Origin: Chromohalobacter sp. 296-RDG
GTDB lineage: Bacteria; Pseudomonadota; Gammaproteobacteria; Pseudomonadales; Halomonadaceae
Length of the DNA stretch: 64,000 bases
Assembly: GCF_029889885.1 (NCBI RefSeq)
Contig: NZ_JARANY010000001.1
Span: forward strand, 186,001 to 250,000
Direction of reading: 5' to 3'
The position numbers and the translations under genes were made by a program. Positions 28,233 to 37,084 of this stretch are shown here, piece by piece. The notes beneath the pieces were generated by a model. It searched no databases. It saw nothing but the letters and a program-made list of their open reading frames with translations, and was not told the DNA's origin. How positions within the stretch are numbered: position 1 is the stretch's first letter; every line of letters starts with the position of its first letter.

Positions 28233-28262
28233 GGTTGCATCATGCTGGATGCGCCCCCATTT
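28233..28262 (+). promoter_or_regulatory. Possible heat-shock (sigma-32) promoter of lon
   Basis: CCCCATTT at 28255-28262 matches the sigma-32 -10 pattern CCCCATnT. GTTGCAT 14 bases upstream is a partial match to CTTGAAA. It lies 59 bases before lon, which is a heat-shock gene in E. coli. Confidence 0.5.
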
Positions 28263-28320
28263 CTCTGGCATTAGTGCCGTCTCGCGGCCCATGCACCGAA
28301 TTAGTTGAGGAACGTCTGCG

Positions 28321-30729
28321 ATGGAGCAGAACGCTGAACAGACCTTGAGTCTTCCCCTTTTGCCGCTGCGGGACGTGGTTGTCTACCCGCAGATGGTGAT
28401 TCCGCTGTTCGTGGGGCGCGAGAAGTCGATTCGCGCGCTCGAGACGGCCATGGAAAACGACAAGCGGATATTGCTCGTTGCCCAGCGCGAAGCCGGTCAG
28501 GACGAACCGGAATTCGGCGATCTCTTCGATGTCGGTACGGTAGCTGAAATCATGCAGCTGCTTAAGCTGCCCGATGGCACCGTCAAGGTATTGATCGAAG
28601 GCGATTACCGTGCCGACGTCCGCGATATCCATGAGGACGATGCGGGTTACGTCTCTGCCGAGGCTTTGCGCCGTGAAAGCGAGACATTGACCGAACGCGA
28701 GCAGGAGTCGCTGGTCCGGGTGCTGCTCAATCAGTTCGAGCAGTACGTCAAGCTGTCCAAGAAGGTGCCCAACGAAGTCCTCGATTCGTTGTCCGGCATC
28801 GAGGACCCCAGCCGCTTGGTGGATACCATCTGTGCTCATCTGTCGCTCAAGATCGGCGACAAGCAGGAATTGCTCGAGATGGACCGGGTGCGTGATCGTA
28901 TCGAGCACCTGATGGCGCTGATCGAATCCGAGATCGATTTGCTGCAGGTGGAAAAGCGCATCCGCTCGCGCGTCAAGGACCAGATGGAGAAGTCGCAGCG
29001 CGAGTATTATCTCAACGAGCAGATGAAAGCCATCCAGAAGGAAATGGGTGAGCTCGAGAATGCGCCCAATGAGGCCGACAAGTATGAGCAACTGATCGAA
29101 TCCACGGGCATGCCCAAGGAAGCGGCCGAGAAGGCGCGTCAGGAGTTGGGCAAGCTCAAGATGATGGCGCCGACCTCGGCCGAGGCGACTGTTGTGCGTT
29201 CGTACCTCGATTGGTTGGTGGCGGTCCCCTGGAAGAAGCGCTCGCGCGTCAAGCACGACTTGGTGAACGCGCAGAAAGTGCTCGATGAAGACCACCATGG
29301 CCTGGAAGAGGTCAAGGAGCGGATTCTTGAGTATCTTGCCGTCCAGAAACGTGTCAAGAAGCCCAAGGGGCCTGTGCTCTGCCTAGTGGGCCCCCCGGGG
29401 GTTGGCAAGACCTCGTTGGGGCAATCTATCGCGCGGGCCACCAACCGGCGCTATGTGCGCCTGGCACTGGGCGGGATTCGCGACGAGTCGGAGATCCGTG
29501 GTCACCGGCGTACCTATATCGGTTCGTTGCCGGGCAAGATGATTCAGCGCATGAGCAAGGCCGAAGTGCGCAATCCGCTCTTCCTGCTCGACGAGGTCGA
29601 CAAGGTCGGCATGGATCACCGGGGTGACCCGTCATCGGCACTTCTCGAAGTACTCGATCCCGAGCAGAACAATAGCTTCAGCGATCATTACCTGGAGCTG
29701 GACTACGACCTGTCCGATGTCATGTTCATCTGTACTGCGAACTCGATGAACATTCCCGAGCCGTTGCTCGACCGCATGGAAATCATTCGGTTGCCCGGTT
29801 ACACCGAGGACGAGAAGCTGGCAATCGCCAAACGGTATCTGGTGCCCAAGCAGCTCAAGTCCAATGGTCTCAAGGATGAAGAACTCAACTTCTCCGACGA
29901 GTCGCTACTTGAGCTTGTGCGCTATTACACGCGTGAAGCGGGCGTACGCGAACTGGAGCGCCAAATCGCCAAGGTCAGCCGCAAGGTACTGCGCGAGCGT
30001 GTCGAGGCCGAGAAGCAGCAAGGTGCGCAAGGTCCTCAATTGCTTGCCGCATCGGATATCGAAGCCTACGCCGGTGTGCGTCGTCATAGCTATGGCCTGG
30101 CCGATCAGCAGGATCAGGTAGGGCGTGTCACCGGGCTTGCCTGGACATCGGTGGGTGGTGAGTTGCTCAATATCGAGTCGGTGGTATCGCCGGGCAAGGG
30201 GCGTCTCAACAAGACGGGGTCGCTTGGCGATGTCATGAAGGAGTCCGTGGATGCCGCGCATACCGTGGTGCGGGCGCGTGCCAAGGCGCTGGACATCGAC
30301 CCCGACCGTTTCGAGAAGGAAGACCTGCACATTCACGTGCCGGAAGGGGCAACGCCCAAGGACGGTCCCAGTGCCGGCGTCGCTATGGTCACCGCGATGG
30401 TGTCGGCGTATACCGCGCGTCCGGTCCGTTGTGACGTGGCGATGACCGGTGAAGTCAATCTGCGTGGAGAAGTGATGCCGATCGGCGGTCTCAAGGAGAA
30501 ATTGCTGGCGGCGCGACGCGGTGGTATAAAGACGGTGCTAATACCGGAGGAAAACCGCCGGGATCTCAAGGAGGTGCCGGACAATATCAAGGATGCGTTG
30601 GATATCCGGTCCGTTAAATGGATTGATGAAGTTCTCGACGCGGCGCTGGTCGGAAAGGCAGAGGTTGAAACCGGTGATTCCCTAGCGGAAACTAGTCAAC
30701 CTCCGCGTTCCAACATCAGCACGCATTGA
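28321..30729 (+). CDS. lon: ATP-dependent protease Lon
   Basis: Homohexameric AAA+ serine protease that degrades damaged proteins and specific regulators. The 802 residues hold the N-terminal LON substrate domain (LPLLPLRDVVVYPQMVIPLFVGR), a coiled-coil stretch (about 190-250), Walker A GPPGVGKTSLG (about 360), Walker B LFLLDEVDKVG, and the proteolytic domain with the catalytic dyad Ser684 (PKDGPSAGVAM) and Lys727 (IGGLKEK). The C-terminus is slightly longer than in E. coli (784). It has its own upstream region after the clpX terminator. Confidence 0.97.
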   Translation: MEQNAEQTLSLPLLPLRDVVVYPQMVIPLFVGREKSIRALETAMENDKRILLVAQREAGQDEPEFGDLFDVGTVAEIMQLLKLPDGTVKVLIEGDYRADVRDIHEDDAGYVSAEALRRESETLTEREQESLVRVLLNQFEQYVKLSKKVPNEVLDSLSGIEDPSRLVDTICAHLSLKIGDKQELLEMDRVRDRIEHLMALIESEIDLLQVEKRIRSRVKDQMEKSQREYYLNEQMKAIQKEMGELENAPNEADKYEQLIESTGMPKEAAEKARQELGKLKMMAPTSAEATVVRSYLDWLVAVPWKKRSRVKHDLVNAQKVLDEDHHGLEEVKERILEYLAVQKRVKKPKGPVLCLVGPPGVGKTSLGQSIARATNRRYVRLALGGIRDESEIRGHRRTYIGSLPGKMIQRMSKAEVRNPLFLLDEVDKVGMDHRGDPSSALLEVLDPEQNNSFSDHYLELDYDLSDVMFICTANSMNIPEPLLDRMEIIRLPGYTEDEKLAIAKRYLVPKQLKSNGLKDEELNFSDESLLELVRYYTREAGVRELERQIAKVSRKVLRERVEAEKQQGAQGPQLLAASDIEAYAGVRRHSYGLADQQDQVGRVTGLAWTSVGGELLNIESVVSPGKGRLNKTGSLGDVMKESVDAAHTVVRARAKALDIDPDRFEKEDLHIHVPEGATPKDGPSAGVAMVTAMVSAYTARPVRCDVAMTGEVNLRGEVMPIGGLKEKLLAARRGGIKTVLIPEENRRDLKEVPDNIKDALDIRSVKWIDEVLDAALVGKAEVETGDSLAETSQPPRSNISTH

Positions 30730-30792
30730 CAGAATTTAGCGGCCATGTCGTGGTATAAAACCGCGCATGGCGCGGCTCGGCGTGAAGCTTTC

Positions 30793-30822
30793 TTGACAAG
30801 AGTTTCGTAGCATTGCTATAAA
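30793..30822 (+). promoter_or_regulatory. Strong promoter of hupB
   Basis: A perfect TTGACA at 30793-30798, an 18-base spacer and TATAAA at 30817-30822 preceded by TGC (extended -10). Transcription would start about 75 bases before the hupB GTG. A second TTGACA (30726) and TGG-TATAAA (30754) lie upstream but are 22 bases apart. Confidence 0.75.
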
Positions 30823-30905
30823 TTCCAGCCTTTGTTGTGACGCTTCAGGAAGTGGAAGTTTCGCGCCGATTTCCAGTCATTACCGAAACAGTCAAGGGGT
30901 GAAGT

Positions 30906-31178
30906 GTGAACAAGTCCGAGCTGATCGAAGCCATTGCTGCATCTGCCGACATTCCCAAGGCGGCTGCAGGCCGTGCGCTCGACGCCATGGTCGAGACCGT
31001 CTCCGATAGTCTGAAAAAGGGCGATTCCGTCGCACTGGTTGGATTCGGCACATTCTCCGTCAAGGAGCGTGCCGCGCGCACCGGTCGTAACCCTCAGACC
31101 GGTGAGACGATTGAAATCAGCGCTGCCAAGGTGCCGACGTTCAAGGCAGGCAAGGCGCTCAAGGACTCGGTCAACTAA
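30906..31178 (+). CDS. hupB: DNA-binding protein HU-beta
   Basis: Small nucleoid protein that bends DNA and stabilises its structure. It is 90 residues long, with the HU core [21 protein letters not shown] and the beta-arm residues leading into EIAAAKVP-like [20 protein letters not shown]. The start is GTG at 30906 behind AAGGGGTGAAGT. It lies between lon and ppiD as in E. coli, with its own strong promoter and a terminator, consistent with high expression. Confidence 0.97.
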   Translation: MNKSELIEAIAASADIPKAAAGRALDAMVETVSDSLKKGDSVALVGFGTFSVKERAARTGRNPQTGETIEISAAKVPTFKAGKALKDSVN

Positions 31179-31276
31179 GACCGGTCGAGCGGGGCCGAAG
31201 TGGTCGTCATGAGCGCGACGCATGACGAAAGCCGTGTTTGAAGCGAAATGTCGTGTCGGTTCGGTCCAGCCAAAGA

Positions 31277-31305
31277 GGCGTATCGCGTAAGCGGTGCGCC
31301 TTTTT
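31277..31305 (+). terminator. Terminator after hupB
   Basis: Stem GGCGTA/TGCGCC (31277-31282 with 31295-31300), then a T-G wobble and CGC/GCG closed by a GTAA tetraloop, followed by TTTTT. It lies about 100 bases after the hupB stop. Confidence 0.85.
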
Positions 31306-31340
31306 CATGCCGGTGGCTGTGCTGGAAGTGTGACCCCATT

Positions 31341-31371
31341 TTGACCGGGGTACACTCGATGCCGGTATAAT
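31341..31371 (+). promoter_or_regulatory. Possible ppiD promoter
   Basis: TTGACC at 31341-31346 and a perfect TATAAT at 31366-31371, 19 bases apart, 41 bases before the ppiD ATG. It sits behind the hupB terminator. The spacer is two bases longer than ideal. Confidence 0.5.
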
Positions 31372-31411
31372 TCCTTCTGGTTTCAAGAATCTCCATCACG
31401 TCGAGGCAAGC

Positions 31412-33220
31412 ATGCTGCAACGAATTCGAGAAGGCTCCCAAGGGTGGACCGCCAGAGTGATCGTGGGTGCGATCATAGTGACGTTCGCGCTTTTCGGGGC
31501 CGAGTCCCTGGTCGGGGTCTTCACCTCCGGCAGTGATGACGCCGCGACCGTGAATGGCGAGCCGATCGGCAAGCGAGCGGTCGAGATGCAGGTCCAGCGT
31601 GCGATTCGCTCCGGGCAAGTACCGCCCGATCAAGAACGCGAGCTGCGTAAACAAGTCACCGATCAATTGATCTCTACGGAGTTGCTGGATCAATACGCTG
31701 AAGAAGGGGGGATGCACCTTTCCGACGCTCAGATCGATCAGCTCATCGTGAGCCGTCCTGAGTTCCAGGATTCAGAGGGCAGTTTTTCTCAGGACGTCTT
31801 CTCCAACCGTCTTTCTCAAGCGGGCTACACGCCGTTGTCGTTTCGTAAAGAACTGCGCAGTGACATGAAGCGTCAGCAGCTTCAGCAGGGTATCGGACTG
31901 TCGACTTTGGTGTTGCCAGGGGAAGCCAAACGCTTGCAGGCCCTGGAAAATCAGACGCGTGATTTCCGCTATGCTGAGTTGACGGCAGACGATCTCGATA
32001 CCTCGGTCGAGGTGAGCCAAGATGACATGCAGGCCTATTACGACGCGCATCAAGATCAGTATAAGCGCCCCGAGCAGGTCAAGATCGCGTACGTCGTGCT
32101 GGATCAGCAAGAGGTGGCTCGGGATGTCGACGTCGATGAGCAGCAAGTGCGAGACGCTTACGCGCAAGAGCGTCAGGACGCTCCTCGCGAAGTCGCACAC
32201 ATCATGGTCGATTATGGCGATGAGCGTTCTCGCGACGAGGCCATGACGCGTATCGAGAAAGCGCAGGACAAGCTCGACAACGGTGAAGACTTTGCAGCGG
32301 TGGCGGCCGAATACTCCGACGATACGGCATCCGCCGACCAAGGCGGTGACCTCGGTGTGATCAATCGCGGCTTCTTGGGCGAAGCGTTCGATGATGCTGC
32401 GTTCTCGTTGAGCGAAGGCGACGTTTCGTCGGTCGTCGATAGCGGCGATGGCCTGCATCTGATCAAGGTCACCGACATCGATTTTCCCAGTTTCGATGAA
32501 AGGCGCGACCAGCTCGCCGAGCAAGTGCGTCTCGACAACTCAAGTGATGCATTCAACGAGCAGGTTCAGGCGCTGGAAGACCAAAGCTATGCGGCAGAGG
32601 ACTTACAGAGCGTTGCTGACGAGCTCGGCCTTGAGATGCGGACGAGCGACTGGGTCTCAAGGGACAGTGCCGATGGCGTGCTCGCTGAGCCTGGCGTGAT
32701 GGATGCCGCCTTCAGCGAAGATGTGCTGGAAAATGGCTATAACAGCGATGTGCTTGAACTCGACGATCAACGCCGTGCCGTGGTGCGTGTCACCGACCAT
32801 CGTGATGCCACGACCCTACCGCTCGATGACGTGAAGGACCAGGTGCGTGAAGCGACCCAGAAGGTCAAGACACGCGAAGCGCTGCAAGCCCGCGCCCAAA
32901 CATTGGTCGAGGCGCTCAAGAATGGGGAATCTGTAGCACTCGACTGGCAGGATATCGAGGAGGCTACGCGCGATGGCGACAACGCGCCCGACAGCGTGTT
33001 GCAGAAGGCGTTCCGCCTGCCACATCCCGAGCAGGGCAGCAGCTTCGGGCAAGCTTCTACCGATGAAGGGGTCGTCGTCATCGAATTGACCGACGTACGC
33101 GACGGGGGTACCGGTGACGCGAGTGAAAGCACGCAAATGACCCAACGGTTGCGTGCGCAGGCCGCTATCCAAGGCTTGACCGAGACATTGCGCGAAGAAG
33201 CCGAGATCGAGCGTCATTGA
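31412..33220 (+). CDS. ppiD: Periplasmic folding chaperone PpiD
   Basis: Inner-membrane-anchored periplasmic chaperone of the SurA/parvulin family that works near the SecYEG exit and helps outer-membrane proteins. Of 602 residues, about 16-36 form one transmembrane anchor (VIVGAIIVTFALFGAESLVG). The following periplasmic part starts with the SurA-like helical region (VNGEPIGKRAVEMQ), then a parvulin domain around 255-355 (EVAHIMVDYGDE, SADQGGDLGVINRG, GEAFDDAAFSLSEGDVS), and a long helical C-terminal region. Length and position behind hupB match E. coli PpiD (623). A very strong bidirectional terminator follows. Confidence 0.92.
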   Translation: MLQRIREGSQGWTARVIVGAIIVTFALFGAESLVGVFTSGSDDAATVNGEPIGKRAVEMQVQRAIRSGQVPPDQERELRKQVTDQLISTELLDQYAEEGGMHLSDAQIDQLIVSRPEFQDSEGSFSQDVFSNRLSQAGYTPLSFRKELRSDMKRQQLQQGIGLSTLVLPGEAKRLQALENQTRDFRYAELTADDLDTSVEVSQDDMQAYYDAHQDQYKRPEQVKIAYVVLDQQEVARDVDVDEQQVRDAYAQERQDAPREVAHIMVDYGDERSRDEAMTRIEKAQDKLDNGEDFAAVAAEYSDDTASADQGGDLGVINRGFLGEAFDDAAFSLSEGDVSSVVDSGDGLHLIKVTDIDFPSFDERRDQLAEQVRLDNSSDAFNEQVQALEDQSYAAEDLQSVADELGLEMRTSDWVSRDSADGVLAEPGVMDAAFSEDVLENGYNSDVLELDDQRRAVVRVTDHRDATTLPLDDVKDQVREATQKVKTREALQARAQTLVEALKNGESVALDWQDIEEATRDGDNAPDSVLQKAFRLPHPEQGSSFGQASTDEGVVVIELTDVRDGGTGDASESTQMTQRLRAQAAIQGLTETLREEAEIERH

Positions 33221-33241
33221 TCGAGGCCCACGGGTAAAGGT

Positions 33242-33277
33242 AAAAAAGCGCGGCTTCTGGAGCCGCGCTTTTTTTAT
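33242..33277. terminator. Bidirectional terminator between ppiD and the queCE operon
   Basis: A 14-base-pair perfect stem AAAAAAGCGCGGCT/AGCCGCGCTTTTTT (33242-33255 with 33261-33274) with a 5-base loop. A and T runs on both sides let it stop transcription from ppiD and from the convergent minus-strand operon. Confidence 0.95.
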
Positions 33278-33321
33278 TGGTGCAGGAACGTGCTTATCAA
33301 TGGAGGGCCAAGGAGCGAGGC

Positions 33322-33582
33322 TCAGGAATACGTGTCGGTATGCCGCTCCAGGTCCTCGAGTATGGTCAGTGCTTCTTCGCGACTGTCGCCGCAAATCGTG
33401 CGATCGTAATCGAAGTCATGGCAAACGGTGGGACGCCGGGGATCGCCGAACAGGCGGCAGCGATTGTCGTCATCGAGTTGCGCGCAGCGCACGCCCGCCG
33501 GCTTGCCTGTGGGCATGCCGGGAATGGGGGAACTGATGGTCGGCGCGATGCAACACGCGCCGCAACCGACGCGGCAAGACAT
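33322..33582 (-). CDS. YkgJ-family cysteine-cluster protein
   Basis: Small cytosolic protein of 86 residues with eight conserved-looking positions around a zinc- or iron-sulfur-binding cluster: MSCRVGCGACCIAP at the N-terminus, then RCAQLDDDNRCRLFGDPRRPTVCHDF, and a final ICGDSREEAL. This is the YkgJ/UPF0153 pattern. Its biochemical role is unknown. It is the last gene of a minus-strand group, 48 bases downstream of the T-fold gene, so it may be co-transcribed with the 7-deazaguanine genes. Confidence 0.85.
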   Translation of the reverse strand: MSCRVGCGACCIAPTISSPIPGMPTGKPAGVRCAQLDDDNRCRLFGDPRRPTVCHDFDYDRTICGDSREEALTILEDLERHTDTYS

Positions 33583-33630
33583 GGAGGTGTTCCGTATAGC
33601 GAATAATGGGTGATGTACTGGACGTCTCGG

Positions 33631-34470
33631 TCACGCTGATTCGGCGATGGCGCCCTTGTCGATTCCCTCGAAAGCCTGCACACGAATCCGACCGTATGTC
33701 TCTTGGGCTATCTTTTCTGCCAGCCAGGCAGCGATATGCTCGATGGTCGTGGGCGTGGAGAGTAGATGGCAGCGCTCACGGGGAAGCGTCAGATGAAACC
33801 GCCCCTGATCGGCGTGATAGGCGATGCTTAATGTATCCAGAGACTCATCGGCCTGTGGCGCGAGATCCTCGTCGTGGATCAAGTAGCAAGTATCCAGTGC
33901 CTGCGCCCACTGGTGCTCCAGTTCGGGAGCGCGTTGACCGTCCCGCCAGATATGCAGGCGCGAGCGGTGGCCGTGGGCGATACGCTGGCAATTGCCCGCA
34001 TGGTGCTTGAGTCCATGGCTGTAAGTATAGGCGGCCGTCTCGATGTCTTCATCGCGCAAACGCAGGCGAATTGTCTCCACCTTGGCAGGAGGACGACGGC
34101 TGAGTTCGCTGGAGAGATGCGTGGCCAATTGCTGCGTGGTGATCTCCGACCAGGGCAGCAGAGTGAAGCTTTGACGCGGGCCCCGGAGCTCCATGGGGTA
34201 AGGGAATTGCGTGCGCAGGCAGAGCCCCTCGGCGCAATCGAGCACTTGGATCCCGGGCGCTTGGGTCGGTACCAGCAGGGTGTGGTCGAGGCCCTCGTCG
34301 AGCCGCGATTTGATCCAGGGTTTGACCTCTCCGAAGTCGAACAGCATGCCGTCGGGGCCGAGTGCGCCGTCGAGCTCGGCATCGACATGCCAGCTAACGC
34401 CGGTCAAGCCAAGTTCGGGAGACCACAGCGAGGCGTCGATATGGGTAAGGTGGTTGACGAAAAGCGTCAT
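33631..34470 (-). CDS. queD: Tandem T-fold protein, QueD/6-pyruvoyl-tetrahydropterin synthase family
   Basis: Probable 6-carboxy-tetrahydropterin synthase of the queuosine/7-deazaguanine pathway, judged by family and operon. At 279 residues it is about twice the length of normal QueD (about 120) and looks like two fused T-fold units. The N-terminal half keeps DFGEVK (45-50) and LDH (61-63) but lacks the Zn-binding HxH. The C-terminal half keeps the zinc and catalytic set, SHGLKHHAGNC (Cys161) and HGH (166-168), a late Glu (268), and a divergent IHDEDL where LDH is expected. The ATG at 34470 overlaps the queE stop by one base (TGATG), giving translational coupling. Whether it still makes carboxy-tetrahydropterin is unproven. 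Confidence 0.75.
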   Translation of the reverse strand: MTLFVNHLTHIDASLWSPELGLTGVSWHVDAELDGALGPDGMLFDFGEVKPWIKSRLDEGLDHTLLVPTQAPGIQVLDCAEGLCLRTQFPYPMELRGPRQSFTLLPWSEITTQQLATHLSSELSRRPPAKVETIRLRLRDEDIETAAYTYSHGLKHHAGNCQRIAHGHRSRLHIWRDGQRAPELEHQWAQALDTCYLIHDEDLAPQADESLDTLSIAYHADQGRFHLTLPRERCHLLSTPTTIEHIAAWLAEKIAQETYGRIRVQAFEGIDKGAIAESA

Positions 34471-35114
34471 CAGTCGATTCCCGCGATCTTGTGGGTTTGC
34501 AGCGCCAGGCGCCACTGTGGATGAGCGAGGCAGTAAGACACGGTGTCCCGCATGGTCGTGCCTTGTCCGCCGCGTGGCGCGAGATCCATCGGCTGCAGGA
34601 AAAAATGCCTGAAGGCGAGATGCGTGAAGTGTTCGGGCATGGCATCGGACTGCGGAAACACCAGTTTCAGCTCATCGCCTTGCGTGATGCGCAACGTCGC
34701 ATCGCCTTTGGGGCTGACACATAGCCAATCGATGCCGTCGGGCGGTGCGAGCGTGCCGTTGGTCTCGACGGCGATTTCGAACCCTTGGGCATGCATGGCC
34801 TCGATGAGTGGTGTGTCGAGCTGGAGCAACGGCTCGCCGCCGGTGAAGACCACGTAGGGCACGGCGGTCTCCTGCGCATGAGGCCAGAGGCTCATGAGAT
34901 GGGTCGCCAAGGCTTGGGCGTCCTCGAAGCGACCGCCGTGCTGACCGTCGGTACCGATGAAGTCAGTGTCGCAAAAGCGACAGTGGCTGGTGGCGCGGTC
35001 GCGTTCACGCCCCGACCAGAGATTGCAGCCCGTGAAGCGGCAGAACACGCTGGCACGCCCAGCGCGGGCGCCTTCACCCTGGAGCGTATAGAAAGCTTCC
35101 TTGACGCTGTACAT
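34470..35114 (-). CDS. queE: 7-carboxy-7-deazaguanine synthase
   Basis: Radical SAM enzyme that contracts 6-carboxy-tetrahydropterin to 7-carboxy-7-deazaguanine. The 214-residue protein has the variant cluster motif C-x14-C-x2-C (GCNLWSG... to HCRFCDTDF), as in Burkholderia-type QueE, rather than the canonical CxxxCxxC. It starts [15 protein letters not shown], the usual QueE opening, and contains VFTGGEPLLQ. Its ATG overlaps the queC stop by one base (TAATG) and its own stop overlaps the next gene, so three steps of one pathway are translationally coupled. Confidence 0.94.
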   Translation of the reverse strand: MYSVKEAFYTLQGEGARAGRASVFCRFTGCNLWSGRERDRATSHCRFCDTDFIGTDGQHGGRFEDAQALATHLMSLWPHAQETAVPYVVFTGGEPLLQLDTPLIEAMHAQGFEIAVETNGTLAPPDGIDWLCVSPKGDATLRITQGDELKLVFPQSDAMPEHFTHLAFRHFFLQPMDLAPRGGQGTTMRDTVSYCLAHPQWRLALQTHKIAGID

Positions 35115-35869
35115 TACGACATCTTCTCCGGCGCAGCATAGGTCAGGGGATCATCGACGCCCTGCGCGGCGAAGGCCGCCAGACGCTCCCGGCAGCTACC
35201 GCATTGTCCGCAGGCGTACTCGCCTCCCAGGTAGCAGGTCCAGGTCTGGGCGTAATCGAGCCCCATCGCCAGGCCGTCGGCCAAGATGGTGTGCTTGCTG
35301 GCGTGCAAATAGGGCGCCGCGATGCGCACGGGATTGAAGTCGGCGATGGCGGCGACGTCATTAACCCGCTCGACGAATTCGGGACGACAGTCGGGATACA
35401 GCACGTGATCGCCGCCGTGGGCACCATAAAAGCAGACATTGGCACCGATGTTGATGGCGTGACCGATGGCCAGCGAGAGCAGGATCATGTTGCGATTGGG
35501 TACTACCGTAGCGGCCATGTTGTCGGCATCGTAGTCGCCCCCGGGCATGTCGCGATCGGCATCGGTAAGGGCGGAATTGCCGATCAGGCCGTGGATCGCG
35601 CGAATGTCGACCACTTGGTGGGCGACGCCCAACTGCTGGCAGGCCTGGCTTGCCGTCTCGAGTTCACGCGAGTGGCGCTGGCCGTAGTGGAACGACAAGG
35701 CGTGGACGTCGAACCCGGCGCTCAAGGCGCGATGCAGAACGGTATAGGAGTCCATCCCGCCGGAGTATATGACCACGGCCTTGGCGGTATCGTCGGGTGT
35801 AGTGAGCGCGGTCAGAGAGCTTGCCCCAGCGCTGGCGGGCTGAGGTGCATGGTGCGGTGTGTCGGTCAT
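35114..35869 (-). CDS. queC: 7-cyano-7-deazaguanine synthase
   Basis: ATP-dependent enzyme converting 7-carboxy-7-deazaguanine to preQ0, precursor of queuosine in tRNA. Motifs: the PP-loop YSGGMDSYT (about residue 35), [30 protein letters not shown], and the zinc-binding C-terminal Cys set ETWTCYLGG-like [18 protein letters not shown]. From the ATG at 35869 (AGGA 9 bases upstream) it is 251 residues, with an N-terminal extension of about 25 Ala- and Pro-rich residues before the conserved core; a start at 35908 is also open. It is the first gene of the coupled operon. Confidence 0.94.
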   Translation of the reverse strand: MTDTPHHAPQPASAGASSLTALTTPDDTAKAVVIYSGGMDSYTVLHRALSAGFDVHALSFHYGQRHSRELETASQACQQLGVAHQVVDIRAIHGLIGNSALTDADRDMPGGDYDADNMAATVVPNRNMILLSLAIGHAINIGANVCFYGAHGGDHVLYPDCRPEFVERVNDVAAIADFNPVRIAAPYLHASKHTILADGLAMGLDYAQTWTCYLGGEYACGQCGSCRERLAAFAAQGVDDPLTYAAPEKMS

Positions 35870-36001
35870 GAGATTTGTCCTGAGCGGAGAATTTTTAGCC
35901 TCCCGCAAATGTCACGACACTCGCGGGAAACACGCCCGGGATCCGGTCCGGACGAAGCGCGCACAGTGTAACCGGCGAACCATTCGCCGGCTAGCGTGGC
36001 G

Positions 36002-37039
36002 TCACCTCAGCGCGCTGCGTTCGCCGCATAGCGAGGCTAGAAACTGGCGCCGGCGCTGGGCCTCGGGCAACGGCTGTGATACCAGATGGACGAGCTTGGT
36101 AAATGCCGCTTCGGGCGTCATGTCGTTGCCGGCGAGGGCGCCGATATCCTTGAGTACATTGCCGCTGGCATATGTGCCGAGTGTCACGGGGCCGTGCGGA
36201 CACTGGCTGATGACGGCGAGCATGGTGCCACGGCTGCTGGCGGCGGCCAGCTCGCTCGCCAGGGCAGTGTCTTCGGGAATATTGCCGCTCCCCCAGCTTT
36301 CGAGAACGGCACCGTGTACCGTGTCGTCGTCGAGCAGTCGCGCGATCTGGCGTGCTTGAATGCCGGGCCACAGTGGTAGGCGTATGACCGCCGACGTGGG
36401 CACCAAATCGGGTAGCTCGAAGCGTGGCGCACCGCTAGGCGAAAGACATCGCGCGGCATAGAGGACCGGCTCGTCATCGATGATCTCGCCCAGCAGCGGC
36501 CAGTTGGGGGCGTGAAAAGCATTGAACGCTTGAGTATCCCATTTGCGGGTGCGGCAGCCGCGCATGAGTTTGCCGTCGAAGGCGATGGCCACTTCGGTGA
36601 GATTCGTCTGAGCAGCGAAGCGCAGCGCCGTTTCGACGTTATCGAGCGCATCGCTGTTGGGTATTTCCAGCGGTTTCTGTGCCCCTGTTACGACGACGGG
36701 TTTGCCCAGGCCTTGCAACTGGAAGGCTAGGCTCGAGGTGGACCACGCCAACGTATCGGTACCATGCAGGACCACGAAGCCGGCATAGTCCGCATAGCGT
36801 TCGGCAATGTCACGCGCCAGGCGTTGCCAGTCGGCGGGCGTGGCGCTGCTCGAGTCGATGGGCGTCGTGTATTCGAGCATTTCGAAAGGCGGTATGGCAT
36901 CGCGCCGGTACGCGGCGAGATGCGTGAAGGCCTGGCGCAGACGCGCCTCGAAGTCGCTACCGGGGCGGAGCCCTCTAGGCCCGTCGAGCATGCCCAGGGT
37001 GCCGCCTGCATAAAGAACGAGAACGGTGTTGGAAGTCAT
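36002..37039 (-). CDS. ansA: Type I (cytoplasmic) L-asparaginase
   Basis: Hydrolyses asparagine to aspartate and ammonia. The 345-residue protein shows both catalytic threonine motifs: VLVLYAGGTLGM at the N-terminus (Thr14) and FVVLHGTDTLAWSTSSLAF (Thr-Asp pair, about residue 95). Then TGAQKPLEIPNSDALDN and FDGKLMRGCRTRKWDT follow, both typical of the type I branch. No signal peptide is present, which supports the cytoplasmic form. It is separated from queC by about 130 bases. The ribosome-binding site before ATG 37039 is weak. The gene symbol follows family resemblance to E. coli AnsA. Confidence 0.9.
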   Translation of the reverse strand: MTSNTVLVLYAGGTLGMLDGPRGLRPGSDFEARLRQAFTHLAAYRRDAIPPFEMLEYTTPIDSSSATPADWQRLARDIAERYADYAGFVVLHGTDTLAWSTSSLAFQLQGLGKPVVVTGAQKPLEIPNSDALDNVETALRFAAQTNLTEVAIAFDGKLMRGCRTRKWDTQAFNAFHAPNWPLLGEIIDDEPVLYAARCLSPSGAPRFELPDLVPTSAVIRLPLWPGIQARQIARLLDDDTVHGAVLESWGSGNIPEDTALASELAAASSRGTMLAVISQCPHGPVTLGTYASGNVLKDIGALAGNDMTPEAAFTKLVHLVSQPLPEAQRRRQFLASLCGERSALR

Positions 37040-37084
37040 GGTGTCACGGATGTCCGGGAAGATATCGGGATGGCGCGATGATAG

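Noticed and set aside
28240-29298. 352-residue minus-strand ORF opposite lon
   Set aside because: It overlaps the N-terminal half of lon, which is certain. The predicted peptide is His- and Leu-rich and looks like a GC-rich antisense shadow; no ribosome-binding site is evident.
31313-31341. Heat-shock type -10 (CCCCATTT at 31334) upstream of ppiD
   Set aside because: The -10 octamer fits, but no sequence at the right distance resembles the CTTGAAA -35. The TTGACC/TATAAT pair next to it is a better candidate.
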